Assembly (NCBI GenBank): GCA_003116995.1
Contig: BDSL01000012.1
Location: forward strand, 726,001-790,000
Length of the DNA stretch: 64,000 bases
Origin: Yamagishiella unicocca
Taxonomy: Eukaryota > Chlorophyta > Chlorophyceae > Chlamydomonadales > Volvocaceae
Reading direction: 5' to 3'
Under the pieces are notes generated by a model. That model made no database searches. It was given only the letters and a program-made list of their open reading frames with translations, and had not been told where the DNA came from. A program made the position numbers and the translations under genes. Below are positions 11,101 to 21,436 of the stretch, one piece after another. Position 1 is the first letter of the stretch. Each line of letters starts with the position of its first letter.

Positions 11101-13975
11101 AAATGAATTCTACAAACTGGCCAGCGGCAAAATGCTATGTATACAGGTGGTGTCGGACTGGACGTTTAGTGTCGGACCCCATTACCGGCACACGTTGCTC
11201 GCTGAACATTAGAACATGCATAGCCATAGTTCAGTAACAAACTCACTGAGACCTATGACAATGCAGCCTCAAGCTTCAGGACGTCGTATCACGGCGCACG
11301 ATAATTAGTATGTCGCTGGCTGCACAGCTGACAAAAGCATACAGGAATCACAATGTGCACTTAAACACGGTTTGACGCTAGGACAAGAAAGTGGCTTGAA
11401 TGCCTTACAGTAGAGTTGTAGACGCGAAGAGTCAGTATGTCCTTATCATAAACATGCTTTATTGCACGTGTTAGCAAGGCTTTATTAGGGCAATAACTAA
11501 CATTTTCTCGTCTGTTGAGATCACGAACGGAACCCAAAGCGCATGTTCCATTGTACAACCCAAATCCATGGTGTACATGGCCGGTGGCGTTTCCTTTCCG
11601 ACGTTGTGCTTCGCATTCTGTGTGCAAGACATCAGCGTTCGAGTAGGAGGGATAACAAGATTGGAGCATGCCCCAGGGCCTGTAACTGTCACGGGCGTAA
11701 AATCCGAATACCAAAAGACTCGGTACCTGACCGCCCATAAGTATGACACTTTAAACATGATTCGGTCTGGGATGCTGCCTGGTCCCGCAGTTCTTTCGGT
11801 GGTGGGCCTTGGGGTGCCCGGATTGTCTTTTTTGTCATGGTTTGTCGGTGCCCCGGCCCTCTTGGGCGTGGCGGGGTTTCCAGTTCCTTCCGGGCGTTTG
11901 GGGGCGTCTGCTGGACGCTAGCGCTGACTTGTTGTACGGTGAGGTCTCGGCATGGGCCCCTCCAGCTTGTCCTGGGTCTGGGTTCCCCGGCGTCTCGAGG
12001 CTTTCCTGTTCTCTTGGGCGTCTGCTGGGTTCAGCCCCGGCGCGCATATGGTGAAACCACGGACATGGATCCCTCTTCTTCTTGCCCTGGGTTCGCCTGG
12101 GCTTGAGGACACTAAACCATCTTGACTATAATTTATCAGGGAGTCTGGGCAAGCCAGTCAGTCGCCGTTTCAGGAACCCAAAACACGATATTCGGGTGGT
12201 TAACCTGTCATATCGTGATTGACACCTCCGTGACACAATCATAGGTAATCGAATCCTTCGCGATTTACTGCCCGACAACGGCCGAATATATCATAGCCGC
12301 AAATCTGTGGTGTTGGCTTGAGCTCACTGTATATTACCTATGAAACAATAATACACCAACGGTAAGATATTGCAGTTTTCCTCGTTTTGCCTCGCGGTAT
12401 GAGTCCCACCGATGTTCCGTCACACAGATTACAATCAGTACATGGTTTATAAAGTGATGACGAAAATTAGAGGCTAAAGACATTGCACATACGGCCTTCG
12501 AGTTGGCCCATCTCACCGCGAGTCCGCGCTCTTGCCCTGTCGGCTGCGACCCGTTGTGAGTAACGGTCACAGGTCATACGTTCTAGTTATTTCTATTTCT
12601 GCGCACAAATGCCACTGCAATTATGACCACGCTACGCTAAAGATTTCTATATTCTCAAGAAAAGTTTTTCACAGTGCCAGTACGCCGTTTTCCAATTGCT
12701 CGTCCGGCCTTGAACCTCCGGGTAGCGCGTAGCGGCAAGAGGCTGCCTCCAAAATCCTGTGGCCACGTTGTCGCTGGCAGTCCAGAGAAGTGCGCTGCCG
12801 ATCTGTAAACCATGTCCTGTCTGCTACTCGTCATGCACATAATGTTGTTCGCGCGTCGGCTCGAAGAAGTCTTAAATCTTGCCCGGGATGTTTTTCGTTT
12901 TTCTCGCATGTGGTTTGCTCCACCTAACTTCTATTATCTGCGCCGATTATCTGCGCCGATCTGCGCCGGTGTTGACAGGTGTGCCCAGTTTTGTTCGTCC
13001 TGTTGGCCTTGGTTAGCTGGGGCTAGCCGTCGTGGTGAAAGTTCCCTTTGTTGGCAGGCGTTTCGGGTGGGGTTTGTTTGGCGAATAGGTGATGCCCTGC
13101 GCCGCAGGGGGTTCCTGTCCCCAGCCCGTCGGCCCTGGCTGGCTGGTCCCGCCGCGATGGATCTTGGAGTGCCTAGTTTCGTTCATTCTGTCGGGTCCGC
13201 CCTCTTGGGAACGGCGGGGTTTCCTGTTTTCCCTGTGCCGTCTGTGGCCGCCAGCGCTGGCTTTTCGTACAGCGAGGTCTCGGTGTGGCCCCCCCCTCTT
13301 CTTCTTGGCTTCCGTCCATACGATCGTGAACGAGACTGTAATATTCCCATGACGAGGTTGCTGCACCAGCCTTGAAGCCGGGAGGGTAGGCATGTGCTGT
13401 CAATCCTGCCTGTCAATCCTGACCCCCATCCCGGCCTTCATCCTCCCTAGGCCCGCCTCAATCCAAGCCAGCCAAAGTCTATCTAGTTGTAGTAATAATC
13501 GTATGGGCCCCACACCGGAAGGTAGAGTGTGCATTCAATCTGTAGTTCTGGAACCGTCAGTCTCAATCCAGCTGCCTCTATTCCAAATCCCTGCCGGTGT
13601 CAGCCACTCTCGTCGACGTGTCTAATGCCGTGGGCGGGTACGGAACAGGCGATTGCGGCGCAGGCACGACTCAGCACCATCTAAACAACGGCAGGGTAGG
13701 CTCTGGCACCTTGGTTTGAGGAATACGGCGTTTTGGGTCTCGCACGCGTCGTCTTACACGGCTGCTGCATACCAAGTGCTTCCATAGAACTCATTATTAT
13801 AGATGTCCGAAAAAACAACGAAGCAAACGGCGACCAACGGCCACGGGGACAACATTACTTGCCATACAGTGCGGCAGTGAGCGTCAGAGGTCAGGAGCAT
13901 ACGTCACGCACTTTACAGTAAAACATACACCAGTTGCGTAACGTGTATGCCGGCAGCCAGTCACTTCGCATACCG
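11101..13975. repeat. Repeat-bearing intergenic region with two related units
   Basis: No gene is supported. Two related segments, about 11795-12060 and 13120-13320, share the order CCCTCTTGGG, GGCGGGGTTTCC, a CCAGCGCTGGC or CTAGCGCTGAC core, and TACGGTGAGGTCTCGG or TACAGCGAGGTCTCGG. They are diverged copies of one dispersed repeat in the same orientation. Frames in between show no domains. Confidence 0.6.
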
Positions 13976-14011
13976 CCCTATGGCAGTCAAATCTTCGTAA
14001 TAGGCTAATAA
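13976..14011 (+). repeat. Left terminal inverted repeat of the candidate transposon
   Basis: 36 bp beginning CCCTATGGCAGTCAAATC and ending TAATAGGCTAATAA; pairs with 19213-19248 in inverted orientation with two mismatches. Confidence 0.85.
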
Positions 14012-14345
14012 GACACTCATAAAGGGTTAACGAGCCTTCTTACGAGCCCTCGTAAAGGGTCTTGTAAGAGGTTACAAGGTGTCTCGTAAGTCGTAAACGC
14101 TTAAGACTATTATGATCCCTCTTAAGAGTGTATTATGATCCCTCTTAAGAGGGCCATTACGAAAGGTCGTAAGTAGTTCGTAAGTAGTTGACGGTTACGA
14201 GTCTTAACGGCCTTTTAAGAAGTGTATTATGATCCCTCTTAAGAGGACCATAACGAAAGGTCGTAAGTAGTTAAAGTTTATGAAGGTCTTACGCGTCTTA
14301 ACGGCCTTTTAAGACGGCTTCTTAAACGTTTAATACAGTGCGAGA
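14012..14345. repeat. Left subterminal TTAAGA/CGTAA-rich repeats
   Basis: A run of short degenerate units: TCTTAAGAG, CGTAAAGGGTC, and a duplicated TATTATGATCCCTCTTAAGA that occurs at about 14109, 14130 and 14224. Dense inverted pentamers and hexamers of this kind often mark the subterminal zones where a transposase binds. That role is an inference. Confidence 0.6.
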
Positions 14346-14569
14346 ATTGGTATAATAAATAGTGACAGGATTTGTGCATAGCCAATGCCTAGCCAATTGG
14401 TATTTATTAATACCTTTCGTATGTAGGGATGCATAAGTTATAATATTGCACAGCTGTAGTTCAACCTGATTAACCACCAATTACAGAACCGGTCATGCTG
14501 TCGGCATGCGTATGCATGCAACACTCAAGGAGCGCATGAACAGGCCAAAGAATGACGATACATATCGCG

Positions 14570-15390
14570 ATAGCGCAGCCAATTGCACCGTCTGAAGCGA
14601 CTTACACTCCCGATCCCGATAGTGTAACGAAAACCCACCAACACGCTATTATCCTGCCTTACGGTGTCCACTACCGGCCCGGTAGCGCAGCCAATTGCAC
14701 CGCCTTAAGCGACTTGCACTCTCGTCGCCAATATTGTAACGAAAACCCACCGACACGCTATTATCCGGCCTTACGGTGTCCACTACCGGCCCGATAGCCC
14801 AGCCAATTGCACCGTCTGAAGCGACTTACACTCCCGATCCCGATAGTGTAACGAAAACCCACCAACACGCTATTATCCGGCCTTACGGTGTCCACTACCG
14901 GCCCGGTAGCGCAGCCAATTGCACCGCCTTAAGCGACTTGCACTCTCGTCGCCAATATTGTAACGAAACCCCACCGACACGCTATTATCCGGCCTTACGG
15001 TGTCCACTACCGGCCCGGTAGCCCAGCCAATTGCACCGTCTAAACCGACTTGCACTCCCGATGCCGATAGTGTAACGAAAAACCAACGGACACGCTATTA
15101 TCCGGCCTTACGGTGTCCGCTACCGGCCCGGTAGCCCAGCCAATTGCACCGTCTAAAGCGACTTGCACTCCCGATGCCGATAGTGTAACGAAAACCCACC
15201 AACACGCTATTATCCGGCCTTACGGTGTCCACTACCGGCCCGGTAGCGCAGCCAATTGCACCGCCTTAAGCGACTTGCACTCTCGTCGCCAATATTGTAA
15301 CGAAAACCAACGGACACACTATTATCCGGCCTTACAGTGTCCGCTACCGGCCCGGTAGCGCAGCCAATTGCACCGCCTTAAGCGACTTGG
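14570..15390 (+). repeat. 112-bp tandem array, about 8 copies, two alternating unit types
   Basis: The anchor AATTGCACCG recurs at 14581, 14693, 14805, 14917, 15029, 15142, 15254 and 15366, giving a period of 112-113 bp. Units have two variants: type A (GTCTGAAGCGACTTACACTC, GATAGTGTAACG) and type B (GCCTTAAGCGACTTGCACTC, CAATATTGTAACG). The order is A B A B A' A' B B(partial), so the array grew partly as a 224-bp dimer. Open frames on both strands are by-products of the period and are not genes. Confidence 0.92.
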
Positions 15391-15790
15391 GACTCGGGAG
15401 GCGGGACAGTTTCGACTGGGCCTCAAGTTTTGAGCCTTGGATCCGGAGCAATGGTGAGTCTTCCAGCGCGTCCAACACGCAAATTAATTACTGTGCCTCT
15501 TAAACGCGCTATGGCGTTTAGGTCCGCCGCCGCACTGCAAACGCTCGCGGTAGTCCTTCTGGTGATCTGTCTGTACTGTAGTCGAGTCCTTCCGAACCGG
15601 CCTCTAGGCTAGGTGGTATGGATACATCGTTCCGTTTGTTCCGGTAGGTCAGCTTCGTCGATTCCTGTACACTCGGCCCTATGCTGTCTTCTTGTCGCCC
15701 GCCGCAGGCGGGTCCATCCGACGGACCTGCTGGCCTGGCGGGCGCGCGTGCTGTGCAGCCCAACCCAGCAGCCGGACCGCCGCCGGTAAG

Positions 15791-16111
15791 ATGCCATGGG
15801 CTACAATTGACCCTCACACCGCGTCCGTATACAACAAAGGCGGTCGTCTAGCCCGTGTGGAGGCCCGGCTCCGCCCGGACTATCCCGCCTCCCGATCGTG
15901 TGCCTTTCGTTGCCAGGGCCTTAACTGCTCTCGTTATCAGGAAATCACTTCAGCGACCGGTTTTGGTGGGACCGTGCTCCCGCGCGACCAAAGTCCCGGT
16001 TGCAAGTTCTTTGGGAACTCGTTGACTGTTGCTTGTATGTTTCGCGAAATCCCCAAACCGGTAGTTCTGACTACAACCACTTTTGGACTAAGTGGTGTAT
16101 TCTACAGGTAG
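15791..16111 (+). CDS. Unrecognised ORF inside the candidate transposon
   Basis: A 106-codon frame begins at ATG 15791 (MPWATIDPHTASVYNKG) just after the 112-bp array. It contains a Cys-rich segment CAFRCQGLNCSRYQ and ends at 16111; a possible splice donor (CTACAG|gtaggg) overlaps its last codons, so it may be one exon of a longer gene. I do not recognise the family. Composition is less repetitive than the flanks, which is the main reason to list it. Confidence 0.25.
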   Translation: MPWATIDPHTASVYNKGGRLARVEARLRPDYPASRSCAFRCQGLNCSRYQEITSATGFGGTVLPRDQSPGCKFFGNSLTVACMFREIPKPVVLTTTTFGLSGVFYR

Positions 16112-16660
16112 GGTGCGTGGTTGCATTGTGGTAGTGTGTGGACTCATTCCCCTGAGCCGGAGGGTATGACCGGGCCTCACATGCGGGTAGGCACCTGAGT
16201 TCTGCCGCGCGCCGTGCCAACACCTGCTCTGCGCGGCAGGGCCGAGACCGTGCGTGTTGATCGATGGGGGTTTATTTCCGATGTCTAGATGCGGCTGAGG
16301 GGGGTTGAGAAGAAAATCCGCGAATCCACGGCCGGCTGAGGGGGGGCCCTATGGCAGCCAGATGCGGGTTTCCGATAGCCAGATGCGTGGGACGGGGGCC
16401 CCTGCGGCGGCCAGGTGCAGCTTAGCCCGCAGCCCGATGCGGCTTTCAAGGTGTCCAGATGCCGCTGCCAGCCAGATGCCGTTCAGGTACCCACCCCCTA
16501 GACACCGTGTGTGGTGGCGGTTGGCTGTGGATGGGATCCCCCTATCCTGCTCGGGAACTCTCATATGCGGACTGCAGCAGCAGCCCCCTGTGGGTGCGGT
16601 GTGCCGGCTGGAGAGCGTCCAGGGGCGGGTACCCCCCGCCTACACCACTTTTGGTTCTGC

Positions 16661-16963
16661 ACGGTGGATCAAGCAGCACTGATTGCCCAACTCGAGACCC
16701 AGCTCGGTGCAGGGGTGACACGGGCGCAAGTTTGGTTGGTGCAAGCACCTTTCGGGGTACAGCCCTGCGTCTGGGATGTAGTAGTCCTGGCGGCTATTAC
16801 TGACATGGAGGTGAGGCGCCGGTTTATGGCCGCGGCCTTGAAAAGGGTGGGTGCTGGTGGTCCCCCTCTTACTCCGGGAAGTGGTCTTCTGGATCGTGCC
16901 ATTCGCCGTGGGGTGGTGGGAGCATGGGTGTTTTGGTGGGAACAAGCACGGTGCATGTCATGA
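16661..16963 (+). CDS. Unrecognised ORF segment inside the candidate transposon
   Basis: The frame covering 16661-16963 contains a coherent stretch: DQAALIAQLETQLGAGVTRA, then VWDVVVLAAITDMEVRRRFM. It has no clear start, and I cannot assign a domain. It could be a second exon of a transposon gene together with 15791-16111, but the joining phase was not established. Confidence 0.2.
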   Translation, partial: TVDQAALIAQLETQLGAGVTRAQVWLVQAPFGVQPCVWDVVVLAAITDMEVRRRFMAAALKRVGAGGPPLTPGSGLLDRAIRRGVVGAWVFWWEQARCMS

Positions 16964-17124
16964 CCGTGTTCCCAATATTTTAGGCCGCGTTCCCACCCTT
17001 GCGAGTGGTCCGGACATATCAAATAGTCCTTATCCGTCATACTAAGGGTTGCGCTTGATGAGGCAGCGTAGGGTTAGTTCCGATTTTTACTGGCTCATTA
17101 GTGTCATTACTCAGCGAGAGGGCC

Positions 17125-17397
17125 CTATACTCGGATGAGGGCCCCAGGGCCGGGCCCTCCTGCCTCTAGGAAGCAAACACGGAGTTGAATATTTACTACG
17201 TTCGATATAATCATACTGTATTTTGAAATCGGAACAGCATTCGCCCATTCAGGGAACACTGCTGCGAACACGAAGCGGTCGGAGGCGTAGTGCTGGCGCA
17301 TTTTCCACAATAACTTATCAAAAAATGATGGTGCATAAGGTTGAAATAGGACAGAATAAGAAACTAGTGCGGCGAGACTGCGGTTGACCAGCGGCAT
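17125..17397 (-). CDS. Unrecognised minus-strand ORF in the candidate transposon
   Basis: ATG at 17397; 90 codons, including SFFDKLLWKMRQHYASDRF and VFAAVFPEWANAVPISKYSM. Aromatic-rich, non-repetitive composition suggests real or formerly real coding sequence. Further minus-strand frames at 17541-17747 and 17738-17971 could be upstream exons, but no clean splice chain was found. It may be a captured host gene fragment or an element gene; no family is recognised. Confidence 0.25.
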   Translation of the reverse strand: MPLVNRSLAALVSYSVLFQPYAPSFFDKLLWKMRQHYASDRFVFAAVFPEWANAVPISKYSMIISNVVNIQLRVCFLEAGGPGPGALIRV

Positions 17398-18605
17398 CGC
17401 GCGCCCAAATTCAAACAGGTGGAATAGTCACCGATTGGCAGAGAAGCTTTGGCCCTCTTGTCTCGATACATTACGCTTATCTCAACGGCGGATGGAGCCA
17501 GGTCACTACGACGTGGTGCCCGGCTGCCATGACGACATCCTTAACGAGTTCTCCCTGGACGCATCACAGAGTCGAAACGATCGTCTTCTGCAATAATTAA
17601 TGTTGGCATTACAGATATGTTGAGAGTGGATTGCATATTCTCGCAGTGACGGACCCATCCATGCGCTGATGCCATCAAGGACGGGCGACAGCGAACGCCA
17701 GTGCGCAAGGGTGAGTAAGGGATAAGTGGAAGATTTGCTAATAACACGATTTCAAGGTGATATACGAGATCACGTACAAAGTAAGCACTGCAAACGGACT
17801 ACCATGCCTTGTTGCAACGCTACGTACTTTGCTCGCTGCTGTAAAACTCGCTTTGATTAACCCGAAGTCTACGTCGTACTTCACAGGTGAACCCCGTGCA
17901 GTGGAGCAAGGCACGGACGCCTGGGGCTGAAGGGGGGAGGAGCGCAGTGGTGCGTGCACTTGCAAACCCATGAGGTAAGGGGAAATTTAAAGGGCACCTT
18001 AACATTACAATCTCACTCGTCGCCTTATCAACCCGCTTGATATCCACTAGTTGCGCGATACCTTGCTTTGCAGGTGGCCATCCTGCAGAAGAGCACCGCA
18101 CTGACACAGAGCGAGGAGGAGCGAGGTAGGATCTACGTGCCTCCAGCTGTGCCTCCAGCTGTGCGTGCACGTGCAAACGGAAAGCGTGTTCAACCGTGGG
18201 CATAAAGGGTCCACGAGAGGTCATCTGCACCGACTAAATATCAGTATACTATATTGCCTGCTTAACATGTACCGATGCGTACGTGCTGTACTACTCGAGT
18301 GTTGCCTAGTCCAATGATGGATGTACATTAGTTGCACTGGTGTACATGGCGCTTGTGGGCTGGTGGTACCGTTGCTGGAGCAGGTGACACCAGCCACTAG
18401 ACGTCATGGCTAGCTACTTCCGCAGCGAGAATAATGTCGGGCCTAATATATTTGTGGTCATCAGTTGTCCTACCTGCCCGGTGGTGGGTGGCGTGGCTAA
18501 TGGCCTTACTTGTAGGATAGGACATAATCTAGCAATAATGGTCGACCGGACTGGTCTGATGCAAGTCGATATGCTCGATCCGACATGTCTTTGTCTGTGG
18601 CAGTA

Positions 18606-18710
18606 GTTGGAGACCACCACAGACCTGTTTGGTGCAGTTGGTTGGAGATCACCGCAGACCTGTTTGGTGCAGTTGGTTGGAGATCACCGCAGACCTGTTT
18701 GGTGCAGTTG
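18606..18710 (+). repeat. 35-bp tandem repeat, three copies
   Basis: Three consecutive 35-bp units begin GTTGGAGATCACCGCAGACC and end TTGGTGCAGTTG. The second and third are identical and the first differs at two positions. They lie in the right part of the candidate transposon. Confidence 0.92.
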
Positions 18711-18924
18711 GATGGGCTCAACCGGACTGGATCGGTCATAGGTAGGGAAGTAAGGCAGGGTCGACTGGTTAGGTCTGATTTAATCGGAACGGTCATAGAT
18801 AGGCAAGGCCTGACCGGGTGGACTAGTATGCAAGGGTGAAGGACTGAACCATGTAACGACAATGGACGAAGCCCGAATACCCTCAACCCGGCATGTTACA
18901 TACCATACATCATGATAAGCCTGT

Positions 18925-19212
18925 TACAAGGTCAGGACTACTAACAGCCTTTAGGCCTAGATAAGACGTTAGGAGCCCATAGTGTCTTAAGAGACCTCTT
19001 TTCCCTATTACTAGCCTTATAATGTCTTACGAGGTTACGACTCTTAATAGCCTTTAGACCTGTATAAGACAATCTGACCCCATAGCGTCGTATGAGACCA
19101 TTAAGACCGTCTTAAACGGTTATGAGCCCTCTTAATGGTTATGAGGTTAGTAGTTCGGACCTAAGGAACGACTATACGACCCCTAACTTCTTAATAGCCC
19201 TCGTAGCCCTCG
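18925..19212. repeat. Right subterminal TCTTA/TTAAGA-rich repeats
   Basis: Mirror counterpart of the left subterminal zone: repeated TAAGAC, TCTTAAGAG, CTTAATAGCC and CGTATGAG-type motifs run up to the right terminal repeat. Confidence 0.6.
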
Positions 19213-19248
19213 TTATTAGCCTATTAAGAGGATTTGACTGCCATAGGG
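19213..19248 (-). repeat. Right terminal inverted repeat of the candidate transposon
   Basis: 36 bp, TTATTAGCCTATTAAGAG then GATTTGACTGCCATAGGG; reverse complement of 13976-14011 with two mismatches. Confidence 0.85.
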
Positions 19249-19774
19249 CCGGTACCGGTTGGGCTTTTTAAGCATTACAACTACGGTTGCCGTTTCCACA
19301 CGGAGCACGCCCCATCCACGTCCCTTTCATCGCGCGAAGATAACATAGCTTAATGTACAGCGTATAGAGGGCCTAACTGCGCGATCGCTAAAGCAGTTAG
19401 CCTTCCGACCAATTAATCTGACGGAGCTTCGCGCGGCATACCGGTCGCACTGAGACTAGCATGGTTGGCGCATCCGCGAAACAGTTCATGACGGTACTTA
19501 TATTGTGTGGCATCACCCTGGTGACAACATATGCTCAGAAAACGCGCAACGCCTCGCAATCCACAGTTATATGCAACCCGCTGGTTCAGCCCGCGGCGAT
19601 TGATTGTTTCTGACAACTCGTCCGCTTCAATACATACATCAAGCCCGTCATAACAATAATGGACTAATGTACAGTGACCCGAGCATATGGTATCCGCCCT
19701 GCCCGGAGTAGCTTACGAAGGCCATGGAGGTCTGCATAAGTGGATGCGGCTGATGCAGCTGCGTCTCATATTCA
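19249..19774. other. Spacer between the transposon and glycosyltransferase copy 2
   Basis: No gene, array or strong motif seen. It should contain the 3' UTR of the minus-strand gene ending at 19775. Confidence 0.5.
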
Positions 19775-21436
19775 CTACAACCTTTTCGCCACCCACTGCT
19801 TCATTCGGCGGCGATGTTCTGCGGAGTTCAAAACGTTGTGCACCAGCTCGACCGCATTCAATTTGCCAGTGACCAAGCGAAGCACAGCGGCGTTCGCGGC
19901 ACCCTCGTCTGCCTCGCGGCCTAGATACTGCTTGTACACACGGTCAAGGCGCGCCCGGCACGCGCTCGTCAGCTCCTTCAACTCCTTAGGGTTCTGTGCA
20001 ACCTCATAAGGCAGGCCATCGATGCTGCCCTCGTACATGCCCCGCCCGTACACACTGTAAAACGAGGACGGATCCTGCCGGAAGTGGAGTCCCTCCCAGC
20101 CCACCGGCTCAAACAGACGAACCAAAGTGGTCAGACGCCGAGTGAATCCCTCCTTTGCGAGCGAATTAACAAAGAAGGCATCCTGTGACAAGGGCATGTC
20201 ATTGGGGAAGCCCTTGGAGGCCAGCAGCTGAATGATGGCGTCGCGCAGGGGGGGCAAGTCCTTGGTCCTGTAGTCTCGACCCTTGATGACGCCGTAATAC
20301 TCGCGGAGGTGTTGTCGTACGGCCTGGTAGCGAGACGCGTGTACTGCGTACACCCACAGATGCCCTTGGCCGACCTCAGTTCGCAGAACGCCGGAGCTGT
20401 ACCGCTCCTCATCCAGCAGCAGGGAGTTGTCCATGTCGGTAATGCTCACGAGGCCAATCTCCTTGTCGTCAACGGACAAGTGAACCATGTCGCGCAGCAT
20501 CTGTGAAAGAAAGGGGTGAAATCAAGGTGATTTACGCTGGACCTGCCACCTTGGTGTCACTTGGACTTGGACATGCTCGCTTTGGCGTTTTCGTAATATA
20601 CGTGCTGCTCACGTGATGGCATAGACCTAATGGACATTTGATGCGAGATACGAAGCAGCAAAATGGGACACACTAGAGCACGTAAAGTATGAAAAATGCA
20701 AACGCGTACCGACGTGACGTGTGTCCAAAACTAACATCGCAGTCAACTTCAAACGCGTGGGCGCTTTATGCCGTCTTGCTGGTCTAGGATCTTCCCGCCT
20801 TGTGCAACCACGATAAGTTCCCGAACGGTCACCGTTCCCTGTGGTACAGGTACACACCTGTAAAGCCTGCGGGTGGAGGATGTTGTCCTCCTCCACAATG
20901 ATGACGGCCTCATATTCCATAACATCGAACGCGAACCACTTGGCGAAGTAGTGGTGCAGACCCGTGCAGAGGTTCACTGGGTGGCGGATGTAAAGCGACC
21001 GGACCGTCTCAGGAATTTCCACATCCAGAACGTAGTTGCTGCCGCCGTCCTGGGAGATGATCAAGTCAAAATCCTCGATGCCCTCGTTGAGAAGAACCGC
21101 AGTCAGCGTGGAGCGGATGATGTCGCTGCGTTCATAGCACATGTACACAACGGCAACACGGCTGCGCTTGACGAAATTGGCTCCCAACGTGTCGCGGATG
21201 GATGCGGGGTCCGCAATCATTTCGTCGATATAGGAGGCTGCCATTTGAGGTGCAGTCACGGGCTTAACCGCAGAAGCATCGCTGCCTTCTGCGGACAGAG
21301 CTATGAGCCGTCTGTTCGCCGCTTGAGCTACAGGCTGGCTGCCAACGAGCAACACGAAGACAAACGCCAAGAGCAGCTGAGTCGACGGGGTGCGGGCTGT
21401 GCTCAGCAGGCGTGCCGGCGGCTGGTCCTTTGACAT
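19775..21436 (-). CDS. GT13/GnT-I-like glycosyltransferase with C-terminal DUF4214-like domain (copy 2)
   Basis: Same two-exon structure as the copy at 461-2045: exons 21436-20858 and 20500-19775, intron 20857-20501 (357 bp), donor CAG|gtgtgt and acceptor cacag|ATG, 434 aa. A signal anchor lies at about residues 18-40. The core motifs VVYMCYERSD, DLIISQDGGSNYV and IVEEDNILHPQALQ are retained, as is the C-terminal module YKQYLGREADEGAANAAV. Exon 2 differs from copy 1 at roughly one residue in nine, while the N-terminus and intron differ much more. All family motifs visible in copy 1 are intact, so both copies look functional. The copies are in the same orientation, 19.3 kb apart, with the kinase gene and the transposon between them. 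Confidence 0.85.

Larger units (their letters stand above)
13976..19248. mobile_element. Candidate DNA transposon with 36-bp terminal inverted repeats (5273 bp)
   Basis: The left end starts CCCTATGGCAGTCAAATC and continues TAATAGGCTAATAA. The right end is its reverse complement, closing at GACTGCCATAGGG (19248); 34 of 36 terminal positions match. The bases CCG directly precede the left end and directly follow the right end, so a 3-bp target duplication is possible. Just inside each end is several hundred bases of degenerate sequence built from TTAAGA, TCTTA and CGTAA. The interior has a 112-bp tandem array, a 35-bp array and a few unrecognised frames. I see no recognisable transposase, so it could be non-autonomous or belong to a poorly known family. 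The 3-bp duplication would allow PIF/Harbinger or CACTA-type mechanisms, but the termini match neither consensus well. Confidence 0.7.

Noticed and set aside
11361..11738. 125-codon minus-strand frame
   Set aside because: No domain, no splice partners and no conserved pattern; it lies in repeat-bearing sequence.
14552..15358. 81-codon open frames repeated along the 112-bp array, on both strands
   Set aside because: They arise from the repeat period and lack any domain; the same unit is open on both strands, which is expected of a satellite and not of a gene.
14570..15390. CRISPR array
   Set aside because: Units are contiguous 112-bp repeats with no unique spacers, and the DNA is a eukaryotic nuclear genome.
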